A stretch of 64,000 nt of DNA, taken from Rotaria sordida. Lineage: Eukaryota; Rotifera; Eurotatoria; Philodinida; Philodinidae. The stretch lies in the NCBI GenBank assembly GCA_905250125.1, contig CAJNOL010000474.1:1-64000 (forward strand), read 5' to 3'. Of the stretch, positions 23,690 through 36,503 are shown one piece after another. Under the pieces are notes generated by a model. That model ran no database searches. It was not told where the DNA came from and worked only from the letters and a program-made list of their open reading frames with translations. The position numbers were made by a program, and so were the translations under genes. Positions within the stretch are counted from its first letter, which is position 1. Every line of letters starts with the position of its first letter.

Positions 23690-24960
23690 TCGAACCTATC
23701 TCAAGGTCTATTTTCATGATTTCGATTTTACTTGGCCCTTTAAAGTCCTCAAGTACCCTCCTTGCATAGACCTTGAAGAATCATAAGTATCTCTGGATAG
23801 CTCTTGAAGAATTATAGGTACTCTCCTGGATGGCCCTTGATGAGTCATAGGTATCTTCCTTGGATAGCCTTGAAAAGTTAGAAATAGCAATCCATAACTT
23901 ACAAGGGATAGACGTATTAGAATTATTAGGAATGCTAAATTAATCCTAACACCAAGGCATTGATTAATTCTAATGCCAATAATGCTAAAGCATTAGACTT
24001 ATTGATTCATGCTAATGATAATTCTAATGCGACACCCCTAGTCTTACTCTTTATAACATTATTCGACCTCTAACCCGGCACAGAGAAACACACAGACACT
24101 GAACAATATACATAGAGTAGCGAGAACCAGTGGATACTGCACGGCTGCTTTCTCCTTTAACGTATGACCTCAACCGTTTAACTTTTCATCCGGTCACAGA
24201 CATACACATACTCGATATTATGTATATAGATAAATGGCCCTACGGCCTCATACTATTATATCGTACATATTTTTATAGTACATGTAGACTTCGCCCTTAT
24301 AGCCGTATATCCCTTGTAGCTCTTGTAGTTTTATCCTCTTATTGCCTTACTCCCTTCAAGGTCTATGGATGGGTAACCTATAGAACAGCCCTTGGGGACA
24401 TATGAGTTCCTTCATAGGATAGCGTTTGAGGACATATGAGTTCCCCATAGGATAGCCCTTGAGGATCTATGGATGCCCTCATAGGATAGTCCTTGCTGAC
24501 CTATGGATATATTCATAGGATAGTCCTTGAGGGCGTATGGATATACTCATAGGATAGCCCTTGAGAACCTATGAGTTCCTATACAGTAGCCCTTGGGGAC
24601 TCCCCTTATAGCCTTATTTAACCTTTAACCTTTGACCTCTGACCTTTGACCTGGTAACAGACAGACAACTGTGCTTTATTATAGTGGTATGGATAGATTA
24701 CCTTATCCTTTATTACCTGCCCTCTTACTGCCTTACTCCCGTCAAGGCCTGTGGGTAGCCCTATATAACAGCCCTTGAGGACCTGTGGGTACCCCCATAT
24801 GTTAGCCCTTGAGGACTCATGGATGTCCCCATATAATAGCCCTTGACTTCCTAAGGGTACCCCATTAAGCCCTTGGGACCCTTCTCCTTATAGTCTTATT
24901 TGACCTTTAATCTTTGACCTGGTACAGACAGACACTGAGCATTATATATATAGATGCTGA
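23690..24960. repeat. Higher-order minisatellite of about 40-50-bp CCTTGAGGAC monomers
   Basis: Monomers of the form CCTTGAGGACCTATGGAT...CATAGGATAG recur about every 40-50 bases. They are grouped into three larger blocks that each end with a similar tail: a CTTATAGYCTTATTTRACCT segment, TTTGACCTGGTA and ACAGACAGACA(C/A). The tails lie near 24040-24110, 24600-24675 and 24890-24945. Blocks 2 and 3 also start alike (GCCTTACTCC near 24344 and 24731). The first block is interrupted by a separate inverted-repeat element (23913-24032). The GC content is visibly higher than the surroundings. Confidence 0.72.
23913..24032. mobile_element. About 120-bp MITE inserted in the minisatellite
   Basis: Termini GTATTAGAATTATTAG and, reading from the other end, GCATTAGAATTATCATTAG are inverted repeats. 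The interior repeats the motif AATGCTAA in both orientations. A possible 3-bp target duplication GAC flanks it (23911-23913 and 24031-24033, sharing a terminal G). Confidence 0.5.
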
Positions 24961-25650
24961 AAATGCATACGACATGAAGTTCAATTTCAATTGTCCCGGC
25001 TCTTAGGTACCTCCTTAGAACTTGAAAAGAACCTGGAAAGAATGGAGAGCATGGGTGTACACGTTGGTCTTCGATTACTCATTCACGTCGGCAGTCATAC
25101 ACCACACCCACACTTGCCCATACCCATATCTATAGTTGCATCTGATATCACTAAAGAATCGATAAAGAATTCGAGAAGTACTGGTTAAAATTAGAGAATA
25201 AATAATATAGGGTGAATAACATTTTCTTTTCCAAGAAGCTTATCATCTTATTCGTATCAGAGTATTAGATCAGCATACTTGAAGATAACTTGACTCTTCA
25301 CTGAATGACGCAAATGAATCATAAAGTAATTAAAAAAAAACAGAAGTATAAAATAATTCAGCTTTTATTAATTCATATCAATAATTACGGCAGGGTCTAC
25401 TAGAGTCTACCGAAATCGACTAGGATGTGGGTATTAATCACGGTAGGTATGAGCGAAGAGAAAACTAACATTTACACTAAATCCTTTACAAGTGTTGAAC
25501 CTTTGATTGCGCTTAGTCATAGAAAAATGGTGGGTCTCCTGCTAGACTCGGTAATAAAAACTTGTCAAATGTTTGATCCAGTCACGAAGCATTTTCTTTT
25601 CATTATTTTGACTGGTCGAACTGTTTTGGAATTAGTTTAGCGATCGCTAG

Positions 25651-26802
25651 CAGAGATGGGACCGGTTCAGTTTTTAACCGAACCGAGCCAACCGACCGTA
25701 ACCGAAATCGATTCGGTTGGAAAATTTTAAAAATTCGGTCGGTTACGTTCGGTTCGATTGTAAAGAACCGAAATCATTTTTTTAATTTGATTGCAGCAGA
25801 TTTTCCGGCAAGATATAACAAAGTAAAAAAAAGAGCATGACCGCATTACAGTTAAGCCGACTGACTGCACGAAGTACAGGCAGTAGCCGACTTATTGCTT
25901 GCGACTCGCTTAGTTGCCATAGTAAATCCTTCTACTTCTCAACACATGAGTCACGATTCTAGTCAGTTCCGCATTCTTAGCACCCGAGCATAATTTAGAA
26001 TCGGAAAAAAGTTTGACGAGATCGTAAGAACGCATAAGTGCACATCTGAAATCCGTTTCTTGGGATTCAGTGTAGTCTTGGAGATATTAAAGAAATCGAA
26101 AGTGATATTTAACAGCTGGTAGTTTCCTTATATGGCTATGGATAATTCAGTCTTACATGGCAATTCAGATCTAAGATGTTAAATGCATATATTTTTTCAA
26201 TAATTATCGCCTTGTGAAATTTAATATAGTACATCATGAACTCTACAACGCATAGATACATTTTTCCTAATGGCGGTCAAACAATCGAAAGAAATATGCA
26301 GAAAAAAGATAATTAACAGCTGATGATGGTCATTTATATTCAAAAATGATTCAGTAGCAGAAAGCCAGCAAATTTAGGTGTCATTCTTATAAAATTCCTT
26401 GAGCTTTCATATCTATTATCATCGGTGGTAGCTTATCGCGTCTGCAGTCAGTCGACTTTTCAACTTGAGCTTGTCCAGTGTGGAATTCTAGCATTCAATT
26501 TGCTGTTCGTTTTCAATTTGATGTTGATGGTATTCAAGTGTTGTTGGTAATATTCAATTTGTTTTTGCAAATATTTAATTTGTTTTTGCTAATATTTAGT
26601 TTGTTGAGTAAGTATTTTCTTCTAACTGAACATTAGAAAAAAATTCGGTCGGTTACATTCGGTTCGCTTAGCGATTTTTTTGGTTACGATCGGCTCGATT
26701 GAAAATTTTTTAAAATTCGGTCGGTTACGTTCGGTTCGGTTAGCAATTTTTTCGGTTACGATTGGTTCGGTTAGAAAAAAATGCCAACCAATCCCATCTT
26801 TG
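25651..26802. mobile_element. Non-autonomous hAT-like element with 8-bp target duplications
   Basis: The left terminus CAGAGATGGGACCGGTT and right terminus (complement) CAAAGATGGGATTGGTT are inverted repeats of the CAGRGATGGG type common in hAT transposons. Flanking octamers ATCGCTAG (25643-25650) and GTCGCTAG (26803-26810) match at 7 of 8 bases, the expected duplication length. Next to each end are multiple copies of GGTCGGTTACGTTCGGTTCG in inverted orientation: about 110 bp on the left (25670-25775) and about 150 bp on the right (26640-26775). No transposase could be read in the 1152 bp. The subterminal repeats are candidate transposase-binding arrays by analogy with other hAT elements. Confidence 0.78.
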
Positions 26803-27306
26803 GTCGCTAGTTCTGAATAGAACAGAGCAGAGCAGAACAATTTTCTTTTACAGAGAAATCAAACACTTGGATAGAAAGATACATAAGTACGGAGTAGTCG
26901 CATACATGACAAAATTTATTTTTAGAAACCACTTATAGAAAATTGTTATTATCGGGGAAAAAAATATCGTTATTGACAAAAAGGAAAAAAACGGAAGCGC
27001 AGACCCACCTTACATGCTGTATGTATTCTTGAGAGTGAAGGAAGTAAATACATTTTTATGTTTATTGCGTTTTTTTTTCAAGCTGAGTCACAAAATAAAT
27101 GTATTTCTTCCTCACCAAGCGGCATATTTTGGTTCGCTATCATTTCCGTTGTGAATTATAAAAATGACAGGTGTTGACCTTGATGATTGATTGAATTAAA
27201 AATAGTCTGTTTAAATATTGACTTTTAGATTTATTTTGATTGCCTCCATCCTTCATTTCATTCGCATCATTATGACAGTAGGTTCTCTAGAATACCGAAA
27301 AAGATA

Positions 27307-29322
27307 ATGAGGAATGACTTCTTTTTCAAGAAATGGCTAGCTAATAAAGGATATGATGCTAAAAACATATTTTCTCTCGATGAAAAATACAAGTGTCTAA
27401 TCTGTGGATTTATACTTCGTGATCCTGTTCAAATAACTTGTGGTCATCGAATATGCTATGCATGTCTTCATGTTGAAAATAAGTAGGAAAGCAATATTAC
27501 TATTTGGTTGTAGTGAATTCTTATGCCTAGTATTGTTCGATGTCCCGAATGCTCGGAAATAACATTGACATCAAAGGTAAATCAAATAGTTTTGTTGTTC
27601 ATTAATTTAGCTAGTCGAATTCAATGATTTAATACTGAAGATCAGACTTGATAAAGGATTCGATAACGAAATACAAACATTGATTATCGTCTGCATTTTA
27701 TGCGAATGGTCAGGTCATTTGAAAAACTATCAAGTATTTATGTTGTGTTTTGTTCTTCAATAGGTTAACTTTTATTTATTTATTTTTCTATAAAGAATCA
27801 TCTTGAACAATTACATAACCAATATAGATGTTTGTACTGCAATGAAATATTCACGTCATTAACATTAATGAATCAACATAAAGAAACTACATGTCCACAA
27901 ATGATGGTGAATTGTAACCTGCAATCATACGGCTGTAACGAATTGGTATGTGATATAGAATACTTATCGTTAGCTTTGTATCTTTAGAATAGGTGCTGCG
28001 CTGTAATCTATCGGAACATTACCTCAGTGAAATGCATCAAAAAACTCTTGTACTATATGCTTTGCAACTCGTGTCAAAATTAACTGAAGAAAATCAAAAG
28101 ATAGCATGCTCTGACATGCATGATGAACGGAAAATAATTGATCTTCCATCTAAAGTAACTACTGCTCTATCAACAACTTTAGTAACTGATGAATATAATG
28201 CCCAACAAGAATATATCAATGAAATGGTGAATACGTTATCAGATGGCATTGTAACATTAAATGATGACATACAGCGACTGAGTAGTGAATCATTGCAACA
28301 GTCTCAATTAATAGAGATGACTAGTCAAAGTTTAATACAGTTAAAAACATCATGTGAAGAATCAAATGTTGGTCTAAATGCATTTAATACTAATATGAGC
28401 ATCCTTCAACAGGATTACTTTTCTTTAAAACATAAAATCGAAGAGACACAATCAATTTCTTATGATGGAATATTAATATGGAAAATTACCAATATTCAGG
28501 AGAAAATGAGTACATATTCAGATATTTTTTATTATTTTGATCCAATGCATATAATTGTTGTAGCCTTTAGTTTCAATAATAGATGAAATACATTTTAGAT
28601 AATTGTAGATTTTTTAAAAAGATAAAAAAAAGTAAATATCATTTTTCAAACTGAAGAAATTTCAATATTGCTCATTTAAAAACTGAATACAATATAGAGT
28701 AGAATTTATTATATTTTAATAGAACTATCTATTTTTAGTTGATGCTCAATCTGAACGTCAAGTGTCTATTTATTCACCACCGTTTTATTCTTCGCTGACA
28801 GGGTACAAAATGTGTGCTCGTCTTTATTTGTATGGCGATGGAAATGCGCGTCGTACTCATATATCTCTCTTTTTCGTTTTAATGCGAGGTTTACATGATT
28901 CATTGCTTAAGTTTCCTTTCACTCACAAAGTTACATTTTGTTTATTTGATCAAACTGGCGAACAACAACATATCATTGATTCATTTCGTCCTGATCCAAA
29001 GTCAAGTAGTTTTCAAAAACCACGTTGTGATATGAATATTGCAAGTGGAATTCCAAAATTCGTCTCGTTAGACAAAATTCAACAGCAAAATAATCGATAT
29101 ATTAAAGAGAATACCATGTTCATCAAAGTGATGGTAGATTTTGAAAATTTGCCCAAGACAATGATACCTTTTGCCGTAGGTTTAAATCCGGGTCTACCAA
29201 CATATTGTCAACAACGAATGATACAACAAGAAATAGAACGAAGGGTACAATTGCAATCTCAAAAAAAATTGACAAGTAATGCAGTGACTACCAATAGCAA
29301 TTTGTCGATAAGCAATCAATAA
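27307..29322 (+). CDS. TRAF-family adaptor / E3 ligase (RING, TRAF zinc fingers, coiled coil, MATH), 531 aa
   Basis: Tumour-necrosis-factor-receptor-associated factor: a cytoplasmic trimeric adaptor linking immune-type receptors to ubiquitin signalling. Six exons (27307-27482, 27531-27576, 27611-27733, 27796-27945, 27993-28509, 28739-29322) join cleanly to 532 codons with stop. Domains in order: a RING finger with CLICG, TCGHRICYAC and, after a splice, CPEC (about residues 30-65); TRAF-type zinc fingers (CILCEW, YRCLYC, CPQMMVNC, GCNELVLRC; about 100-180); a coiled-coil stretch (about 190-330); and a MATH/TRAF-C domain beginning ILIWKITNIQEKM and continuing across the last intron with SIYSPPFYSSLTGYKMC, RLYLYGDGN and FPFTHKVTFCLFDQ. 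All RING ligands are present. The C-terminal tail (QQEIERRVQLQSQKK) is rotifer- or lineage-specific as far as I can judge. Which vertebrate TRAF it matches best cannot be settled by eye. Confidence 0.9.
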
Positions 29323-29337
29323 TAATTTGATGGCAGT

Positions 29338-29343
29338 AATAAA
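29338..29343 (+). terminator. Polyadenylation signal of the TRAF gene
   Basis: AATAAA lies 16 bases after the TRAF stop codon, and another AATAAA-like site occurs near 29385. Position fits a very short 3'UTR, as is common in compact genomes. Confidence 0.5.
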
Positions 29344-32221
29344 ATGAAGAAATAATTGAAATTGTACAAATGGCAGATCAAAATAATAAAAAAAACAATC
29401 ATTGAAACTCATACATATTATATTCGAAACTAATTATTGTTCTTTTGGTCGATTTGAGTTACTCATGAGAATATATCAAATATGAAATTTTATTATTTAT
29501 TCCTATCATTGTAAGCTATAAACAAGAAAAAAACTTTCTACACGTGCATACATACCAAGGTGAGATAAGAAAATGGAAGGCAAATGAAAAAAAGAGACGC
29601 GCGACTATGTAATAACCAAGTAGAAGAAAAATATAAAGAATCAATGTCATTCATTACTCATTCTGCCTTTCCCCTCCTCAAGCTGCATGCTCCTCTACTT
29701 GGCAAAGTATATAAGATGGATGACGTAAAATTATGCAAATAAGAAAAGTTCATTAACAAAAGAAAAATGTTTTACATGAAAGTCGACTCATGGAGAACTT
29801 ATCATAGTTAACCACTTAATACTGAATGATGATACAGGAAGCGATGCGATTGTGTGTGTGTGTTTTGATTGTTATCGATGCCCATAATCAGGAAAAAATC
29901 CAATTAACAACATGTGAAATGCATTGAAAAGATTAGCAAGGATGATTGTTTTTATTAATACTGAGCATTGATTTCTGACTCGTTTGCTTTGTTGAGTATC
30001 GTAAAATAAAGAGTAGAGAAAGAATAATGATATCTAAGAAGTATCCGTAAAATCAACATGCCGATCTTAAAATTATACACAAAATCAATCATGAGAAATA
30101 TGAAACATTGAGGAAGACGATGGATAAATTAAATAATAATGCATAGTTTCACTATCAAAAGTGTAAGACTTTGTTCAAAGTTATATAGCAATAAACTTTA
30201 GTGATAAGGAAGAAGAACAAAACTCAGATGAATTCAACAAAAACCAATTCTTGATTTCAATAATAAAGTATTATCATATCGATAATGTCTGCGATAAATC
30301 ATTTTGACAAAAAATAAAAATAAATGAACACCATTATCACATTCTATTCATCAGAGTATTTATAACTAATATATTGCCGATAAAATTTCTTTATCGAGAA
30401 CGACATTTGTAGATTAGATAAATTATAAAAGAACGAAATTCCTTTTTAAAATGAAAAAAAAACTGGATGAAGTACAGTGAGAATATCGAAGATGTGCAAA
30501 GATATATCGGCGTTATTATCTACTCTTTATTGTAATATGCCTCTAATGCATAATAAATACGAAGAGTGAGAAAGGGAAGATAGATAAGCAAAAATAATTC
30601 TTCAAGACAATATGACTATAACTTTTTATAGTTACGATATCTATCAAAATTATTCAACAACGTTAATTTTCAACTGTCTGGTTAGCAAATTACCAACGAT
30701 GAAGACATCATAGCAAATGATTTTCTGCAACAATTTCTAGCTGAGATACAACAATGATACGGATAAATCTAACGTAGGTTTTTAATCGTTTTTGGCATTA
30801 AAGACAGGCGAAAACAGTTCAAAATAAGCCTTATTGAATAATTTTGATAGTCACTGTGTATATTATATCTATTAGAAATACTAAGACCGATAATAGTTTC
30901 TCAAAATATTAATAGTATCATATTTTACTGTTTTTTTATTTTAGAAGATTTATCAAGAACAGAATGAAAGATGTACCCAATCGTTGTATTTTATAACTAT
31001 CAATGGTTGTGGTATGTACACTTATATTCTGATACTAGCAAATCTGAGGATAGTCTTCGTTATGATTTAAAATTGAGTAAATAAAATTCAAAATGTATGA
31101 TTAAGTACATATTTTTTCGTCTAGTTTACAATGGAATCTAAATCTGGATCGGCCTTTTTGAAAACATATTACCTACAGGTATAAGTGAACATTTTGTTGA
31201 CAAAAATAATTATGTATTAAATTTCGGTATATATTGTGAAAATACTTGTTCAGACAAAAACAATTGAATTTATTTTTAGGAAAATATATTTAGAATTAAG
31301 AATAACTCAATCGTACCTTCAATTACGCTGGAGCTCCATTTTGCAAGTCTGATTTGAAGCTGACCTTTAAAATAGTCGAGTTTGAAACTTTTCAAAACAA
31401 TAAAAAATCATCTACCAGTCATTCAGTAACTGAAAATGGATGAAAATGAATTTATTATTTATTTCATTTTTGTTTTTAATTACTAGAAATCAATACAAAG
31501 CTGATGTAATCTTGCCTAAGTATCCGTTTGTAATATCTATTTTCATGATCAGAGCAAAAAACAAAAAATCAGTTAGATTTAAGAGACCTTCGAGAAAATT
31601 CGATCACAATATTTAGAACTTGTAGTACCTTTGTTGTCGACATAGGTTTCATCAAGTTTTTCTTTGAAGAATCATGACTATGCATGAGTTTCGTACAATC
31701 ATGTTTCAGATTTCAAATATGATGATCACTAATAGAAAAAACACGATATGGATCGTATCTTGTTTTTTTACAAATCCTGATTTTGGCCATACGAGGACAA
31801 TTAAATATATAAAGATAGTTACAGAAAAAAAAACAGAAAGCTATAATCAACAATTAGTGGAAAAGTTATGGATGTCAAACGATTTGGCACGATAAATTTC
31901 TCGTTCTCAACATTGTCTACATATTCGCCCATGTATTGATGAGGAATCGCTCACTTTCGTGACCTCTCATATTATGTACCAACAATCTGAGGCTGCCATC
32001 ACAGGATCTGGTCTTATATGTATTTCATCTATTAAATAAAAACAGAATATTATAATTAAACAAGGTCCAATAGGACAATGACTAAGACCTTAGCAACAAA
32101 AACAAACAAATTGAGAGAAAATTCATTTTTCTAATTGATTCCATCAAAGTATAGGAACCCAGTGATTAATTTGCAAATGATGCGACCCAACCTATGAATT
32201 CATGAACCTAATATCTTAAAG

Positions 32222-32460
32222 ATGCGCTATCTTTACTCATTCATCTGATTATGCGTCGGATGTGGATTATATTTCACTGGAGGCAAAACATCAATCTAGT
32301 GGCATTTCAGGTTCAAACCATAATTATAGGGTATAGGCACTTTCGATGATAATCTTACTTATTCATCTGTTCATTTAAACGTAGCATTCATTCTTCTGGA
32401 ATCAAAACTCATCGATGTGCTATTCAATAACCACGATGAATACATTTCCATCATTCCACT
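32222..32460. repeat. Diverged tandem duplication, unit about 120 bp
   Basis: The segment containing TATCTTTACTCATTCATCTG (32229 onward) is followed about 120 bases later by AATCTTACTTATTCATCTG, and the order of later words (GGAGGCAAAACATC versus GGAATCAAAACTCATC, then TCTAGTGGCATT versus CGATGTGCTATT) is kept. An old two-copy tandem repeat. Confidence 0.4.
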
Positions 32461-32855
32461 TGATTACACGGAGTCGACATAGATTCAAAATGTAATAAAA
32501 AGCTTGTCCCATTATTTAAAATTCAGTAATTCAAAAGATGCTTATTTGTAGCAATACTTATTGTACATTCGACTAATGCTGTGTTGATTGGCAATGTGAA
32601 AGAAACCACGTATTTCTGTTTTAGATCAAATCACAAGAAAAAAAAAGATAAAAGATCAAAAGACAACGTGGTTAAAAAACACTACAATTAAACTTCTTGT
32701 ATAATATGACTTGGAAACAGAGTGAGAGCGGTTGAAGACAAGCCAGAAACATCCACGAACATTCGCACCTACACCCATATCCTCATGTCCAGTATCAGGA
32801 AAGTCAGTTTAGAAGTAGTTCATGTCATCAAAAGAAATTAGAATTGTATTTGATT

Positions 32856-33075
32856 TTGTTCAAGAGCTTTACCAAAATGTTCTTTTACTTGATCATCGAT
32901 TTCATTGCCACGAAGGTGTCGTGTAGTTAGTGTCTGTTTTGAACCGGTACTGAACAATACATAGATAAAGTCGGGATATTACTTGGTTTTGTTCGTGAGC
33001 CTTGGTAAGATGCTATGCTCCTTGATCGCTGATTTTATTCGAAACAAGGTCCAGTGTGCTTAGTGTCTATGTGTG
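32856..33075. repeat. Diverged tandem duplication, unit about 130 bp
   Basis: TTTTGTTCAAGAGCTTTACC (32856) and TTTTGTTCGTGAGCCTTGG (about 32985) start two related copies. Both continue through TTGATC and AT(T/C)G and end with GCTTAGTGTCTATGTG or GTTAGTGTCTGTTTTG. Confidence 0.4.
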
Positions 33076-35329
33076 GAAATAAGAAAGTTGAAATTATTGA
33101 AAGAGTTCACGAAGGGATATCATAATGGGATCTATAATTGGTTATGATTGCTTTAATTAGTAAATTTTTGACTTAGTTCATCCACATCGGAATGATTTTT
33201 TTTGAGAGAAGAAAGACTGGAAAATACCAGCAAGTATATAAACTTTTGTAGAGCATGTAAACTGTCTTCAAATTATGATGAAATTCATGATACGAATTTT
33301 AAAGCTTTGGAAAAAGTAGTGAAGTCCAGTGTAGACGGAAAAATTCTGAAACAATAAACCCTAATGCTCGTCAATGTTTGACGTAGAAGAACGAAAGTTT
33401 CTCATCGATGGGAAAAGCTATTCGCACTCTCATGCTCGGTAGACCGTTGGACTCCTTCTTTTGTTTCTTAAACGTTGTTAGAGTTGCGTTTGTTGTTTTA
33501 GTTAATGTCCAATGGAAAGAAACGGCTCATACATCGCTCTGTATCAGTAATGTGATAGTGTTATAAAGACATTGTTCCTGCAAAAGATTGATCTTAGCAG
33601 TGTTTTCGTTACTTCGATTTCAATGATGATCTTTGAAATGTAGCTTTTGAGTATGATTACCTTCGGATTCTTTAAATTATCGTCATCTCAACGAATGGTA
33701 CTTATTTTCGTGACTATTGGATTATTACTAATGGCGTTTTTTTAGTTAACTTCAACTATTGTCAGTGGTCAATTACCGTTTTTGATGGGTACTTTAAGTA
33801 TAAGTAGTTTCAAACAATCGTAAAAATTATTCGATTTGATATAATAATGAATGGTTAGTCAAAAAAATACTGTAATGAGACTGTATATAGATTGCTATCT
33901 TAGATAAATGAATTATATGTTAAAGATGATGAAAGTCAAGTTTTCAGATATAATAGTGTTTTTCTTGATATCGATTGTAGCTGTCGACAATTGCATGCAT
34001 ACGTGTACAAACGTTTCACATCGAACATAAAATATCGAAATCATTAAGCTTATCAAGAATTTGATAGACAATTTCTAACCTATTAAAATGGCTTCTCACC
34101 AAAGTAAAATTAGGAATTCTTTCATATCGTAACTATGTGTTTGTTTTAATGCTTTCAAATTGGATATAAATTTCGAGTAGCTATATTAGTTTTGATTAGA
34201 AAAAATTCAAGTCAAACGGATGTAATCTTTCTGAGTTATTAAAATTTCTAAATACGTTGAAATTAACGCTAAATGCTATTTTGATAACAAGCCATTTTTA
34301 ATAGTTTGAAAAAAGAATCAAAAATTAATATCTCAAACTACTTCCTAAATTTTATTTTAAACATGCATTTTAAAGTACATACTTTACTCTATTTGTGATT
34401 GAAAAAGTTAGGTTTATCACATTTTATGTTTGAACACGACAAGCCTCTACATTTATGCGGATACTTGTATATTGTAGATTAATATTGAATATTTATTGAA
34501 AGCAATCTAAACAAACAGTAGATGTTCGTATAAAATATCTAGAGTATTTTAACTAATTAACAATTCTCACACAAGCAATCATGATATTAACAGTGTTCAT
34601 AAATGTTATCAATGTGTCTTCAATATTCATTATTAAATCGAGTTGTTCAATGAAGTTCATAGTAAATTACTGATGTGAAGATCTGCAAAAAGTAGCGTAC
34701 TATAGTAAAGTCCTTTTTTCTTGTCTCTCTCTCTTTAGATTGTGTAGCATTTAATTTATGAAATATATATTTGACACAAACAATTTTATTCATAAATTAT
34801 GAGTTACCATGTGCATATTTATGCTTATTATTTAATTAGCTGATGTGTAAATATACTTATCATTACATCATATTGATTATATGATCATTATCTTTATACA
34901 AAGTTTTCTCGTTTAGACGATGATAATAAACATAAAGATTTATTAAATTAAGCATAAATTAATATTCTTTCACAAATTTATTTTTATTTTAATCATTTAA
35001 AATTTAAATGACATTTTATCTTTGAAAAATCTATAAATGAATTGATTATGTATTCAATATTAGAAGTAATAAAATAAAGACACAGATAAAACATAACAGG
35101 ATATACATTCTGTTCTAGTCCGATTTGTTTCTCAGATTTATGCAGTAGTTATCTAGTTGATGATCAATCTTCAATATTCATAGGTTATATAATAAAATAC
35201 GTTTATCGTTATTATTATAATCACTGGAAAAGTCAGTTGATATTCAATTTATATTTCATTCATGAAATATTTATTTTCATTATAATTTAAATTCAAATGT
35301 CGACTAATATAATTTATAAATGTTTTTTG

Positions 35330-35715
35330 CATAACATAACCATGGTTTTGTGGATTAATTTTGTTTTCAACATTGGTAATTTTTGTAATTTGTAAACAAC
35401 AATCATTAAGACGACAAAGTACTTGATGACCATATTGCGATGAAATGAATCTATCATCTTATTGATTTATATCAGTTTTATTTTGACAAATAAGATAATC
35501 TATATGATCATGATGTGTTACATTATGATTTATCATGATAATAATATTAAGAAATTCATCTAATGAAGGTGTATTAGGTTAAGATTTAGGTCAAGTTTTT
35601 GAAAATCTGGAACAGTTTGTTCTTTCATATGATATGTATTTTGCATTTTGTTATTCCCAATAGACAACAATACAACAAACTCATCCATATTCATTACAAC
35701 ATCACGTCCAGTCAC
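35330..35715 (-). pseudogene. Decayed tandem copy of the neighbouring EF-hand gene
   Basis: On the minus strand this region aligns base for base, with many substitutions, to the gene at 36504-37070: TTCATCTAATGAAGGTGTA against TTCATCGAATGAAAGTGTA, CATTAAGACGACAAAGTACT against CATTAAGACGACGAAAGATT, and TTTTCAACATTGG against TTTCCAACATTGA. The counterpart of the calcium loop DRDRSGTLSFDE is destroyed and read in a shifted frame ending in a stop (near 35570), and a second stop lies near 35463. The N-terminal part stops matching after about 35715. It is a truncated, frameshifted duplicate about 0.8 kb from the intact copy. Confidence 0.75.
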
Positions 35716-36503
35716 CTGGGCATAATCAAAAGAAAAAACATTCGATTTTGGTACGTGATAGACCAATAGTTTGTGCTAGCTAGTTCATCATCCATTCACT
35801 ATATTTTGCACGAGCTGAACGAGCTTCTATCAATATATATATATATATTTATATGTCTATTAGATAAGTTGTGAAATATAATGTAAGAATAGGAAAGAAT
35901 ATCGATCATAAATGTCGATAAAAGTCATTAATCAATACAAGACAAAAATTTTCTGACAAGAATATTTTCTATATACAATAACATATTTTAATATAAGCAA
36001 CATCTATGTAATATCTCTAATTTTTAATATTTCAAATCCAATATAACAATGAAACATGTTTATATATATATATATATATGAATATGATAAGGAGAATAAG
36101 ATTAATTTTTTTTTCGTATTATTCCACGGTATAATTGTTTTTTTTCTGTGCCTAGATCGATATGAATAATCATACTTATTAAACATTGTAAAAATTCAAC
36201 ATAAAACTTATTTATTGAGAGGATGATCGGTAATAAAAACTTATCTGTAAACAACATATTTTTTCTGTCAATATCGAAGGATTTTATTCGGACAAGATTT
36301 TCTTATCATATACCTTGAAGATATCTTTGATGTATTTCATCGAGCAGAAAACTTTCGAAAAATTATCTATCGTTCAGTTTCTTTTTTTATATTGAATTAT
36401 GTATTTATTCTTAAAATAGGTAATCAATTTGTATATTAAAAAATATATAAATTTTTTAATAGTAAAATTAATGTTCATTTTAAATATAAATAGTCTATAG
36501 AAG

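Larger units (their letters stand above)
20286..27306. other. 7-kb repeat-rich intergenic region
   Basis: No protein gene recognised between the Arg/Tyr-rich gene and TRAF. Contents: 3'UTR/flank to about 20600, a possible retroelement scrap near 20860-21070, a short GCTGAG/CTCAGC-motif repeat and a CACCCA-type array near 22 kb, a higher-order minisatellite with an inserted MITE (23690-24960), and a hAT-like element (25651-26802). The 22200-23690 stretch shows nothing identifiable. Confidence 0.6.
29344..35330. other. 6-kb intergenic region without recognisable genes
   Basis: Only short AT-biased frames are present; none shows a family motif or a chain of plausible exons. Two weak diverged direct repeats are noted separately (32222-32460 and 32856-33075). 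The sequence becomes more AT-rich toward 34400-35300. Confidence 0.5.

Noticed and set aside
24130-24405. 91-codon plus-strand frame
   Set aside because: It lies inside the minisatellite and is made of repeat monomers.
24600-24660. Tandem TTTGACCT motifs as nuclear-receptor (direct-repeat) response elements
   Set aside because: They are part of the minisatellite tail, repeated in other blocks, and no gene lies nearby on which they would act.
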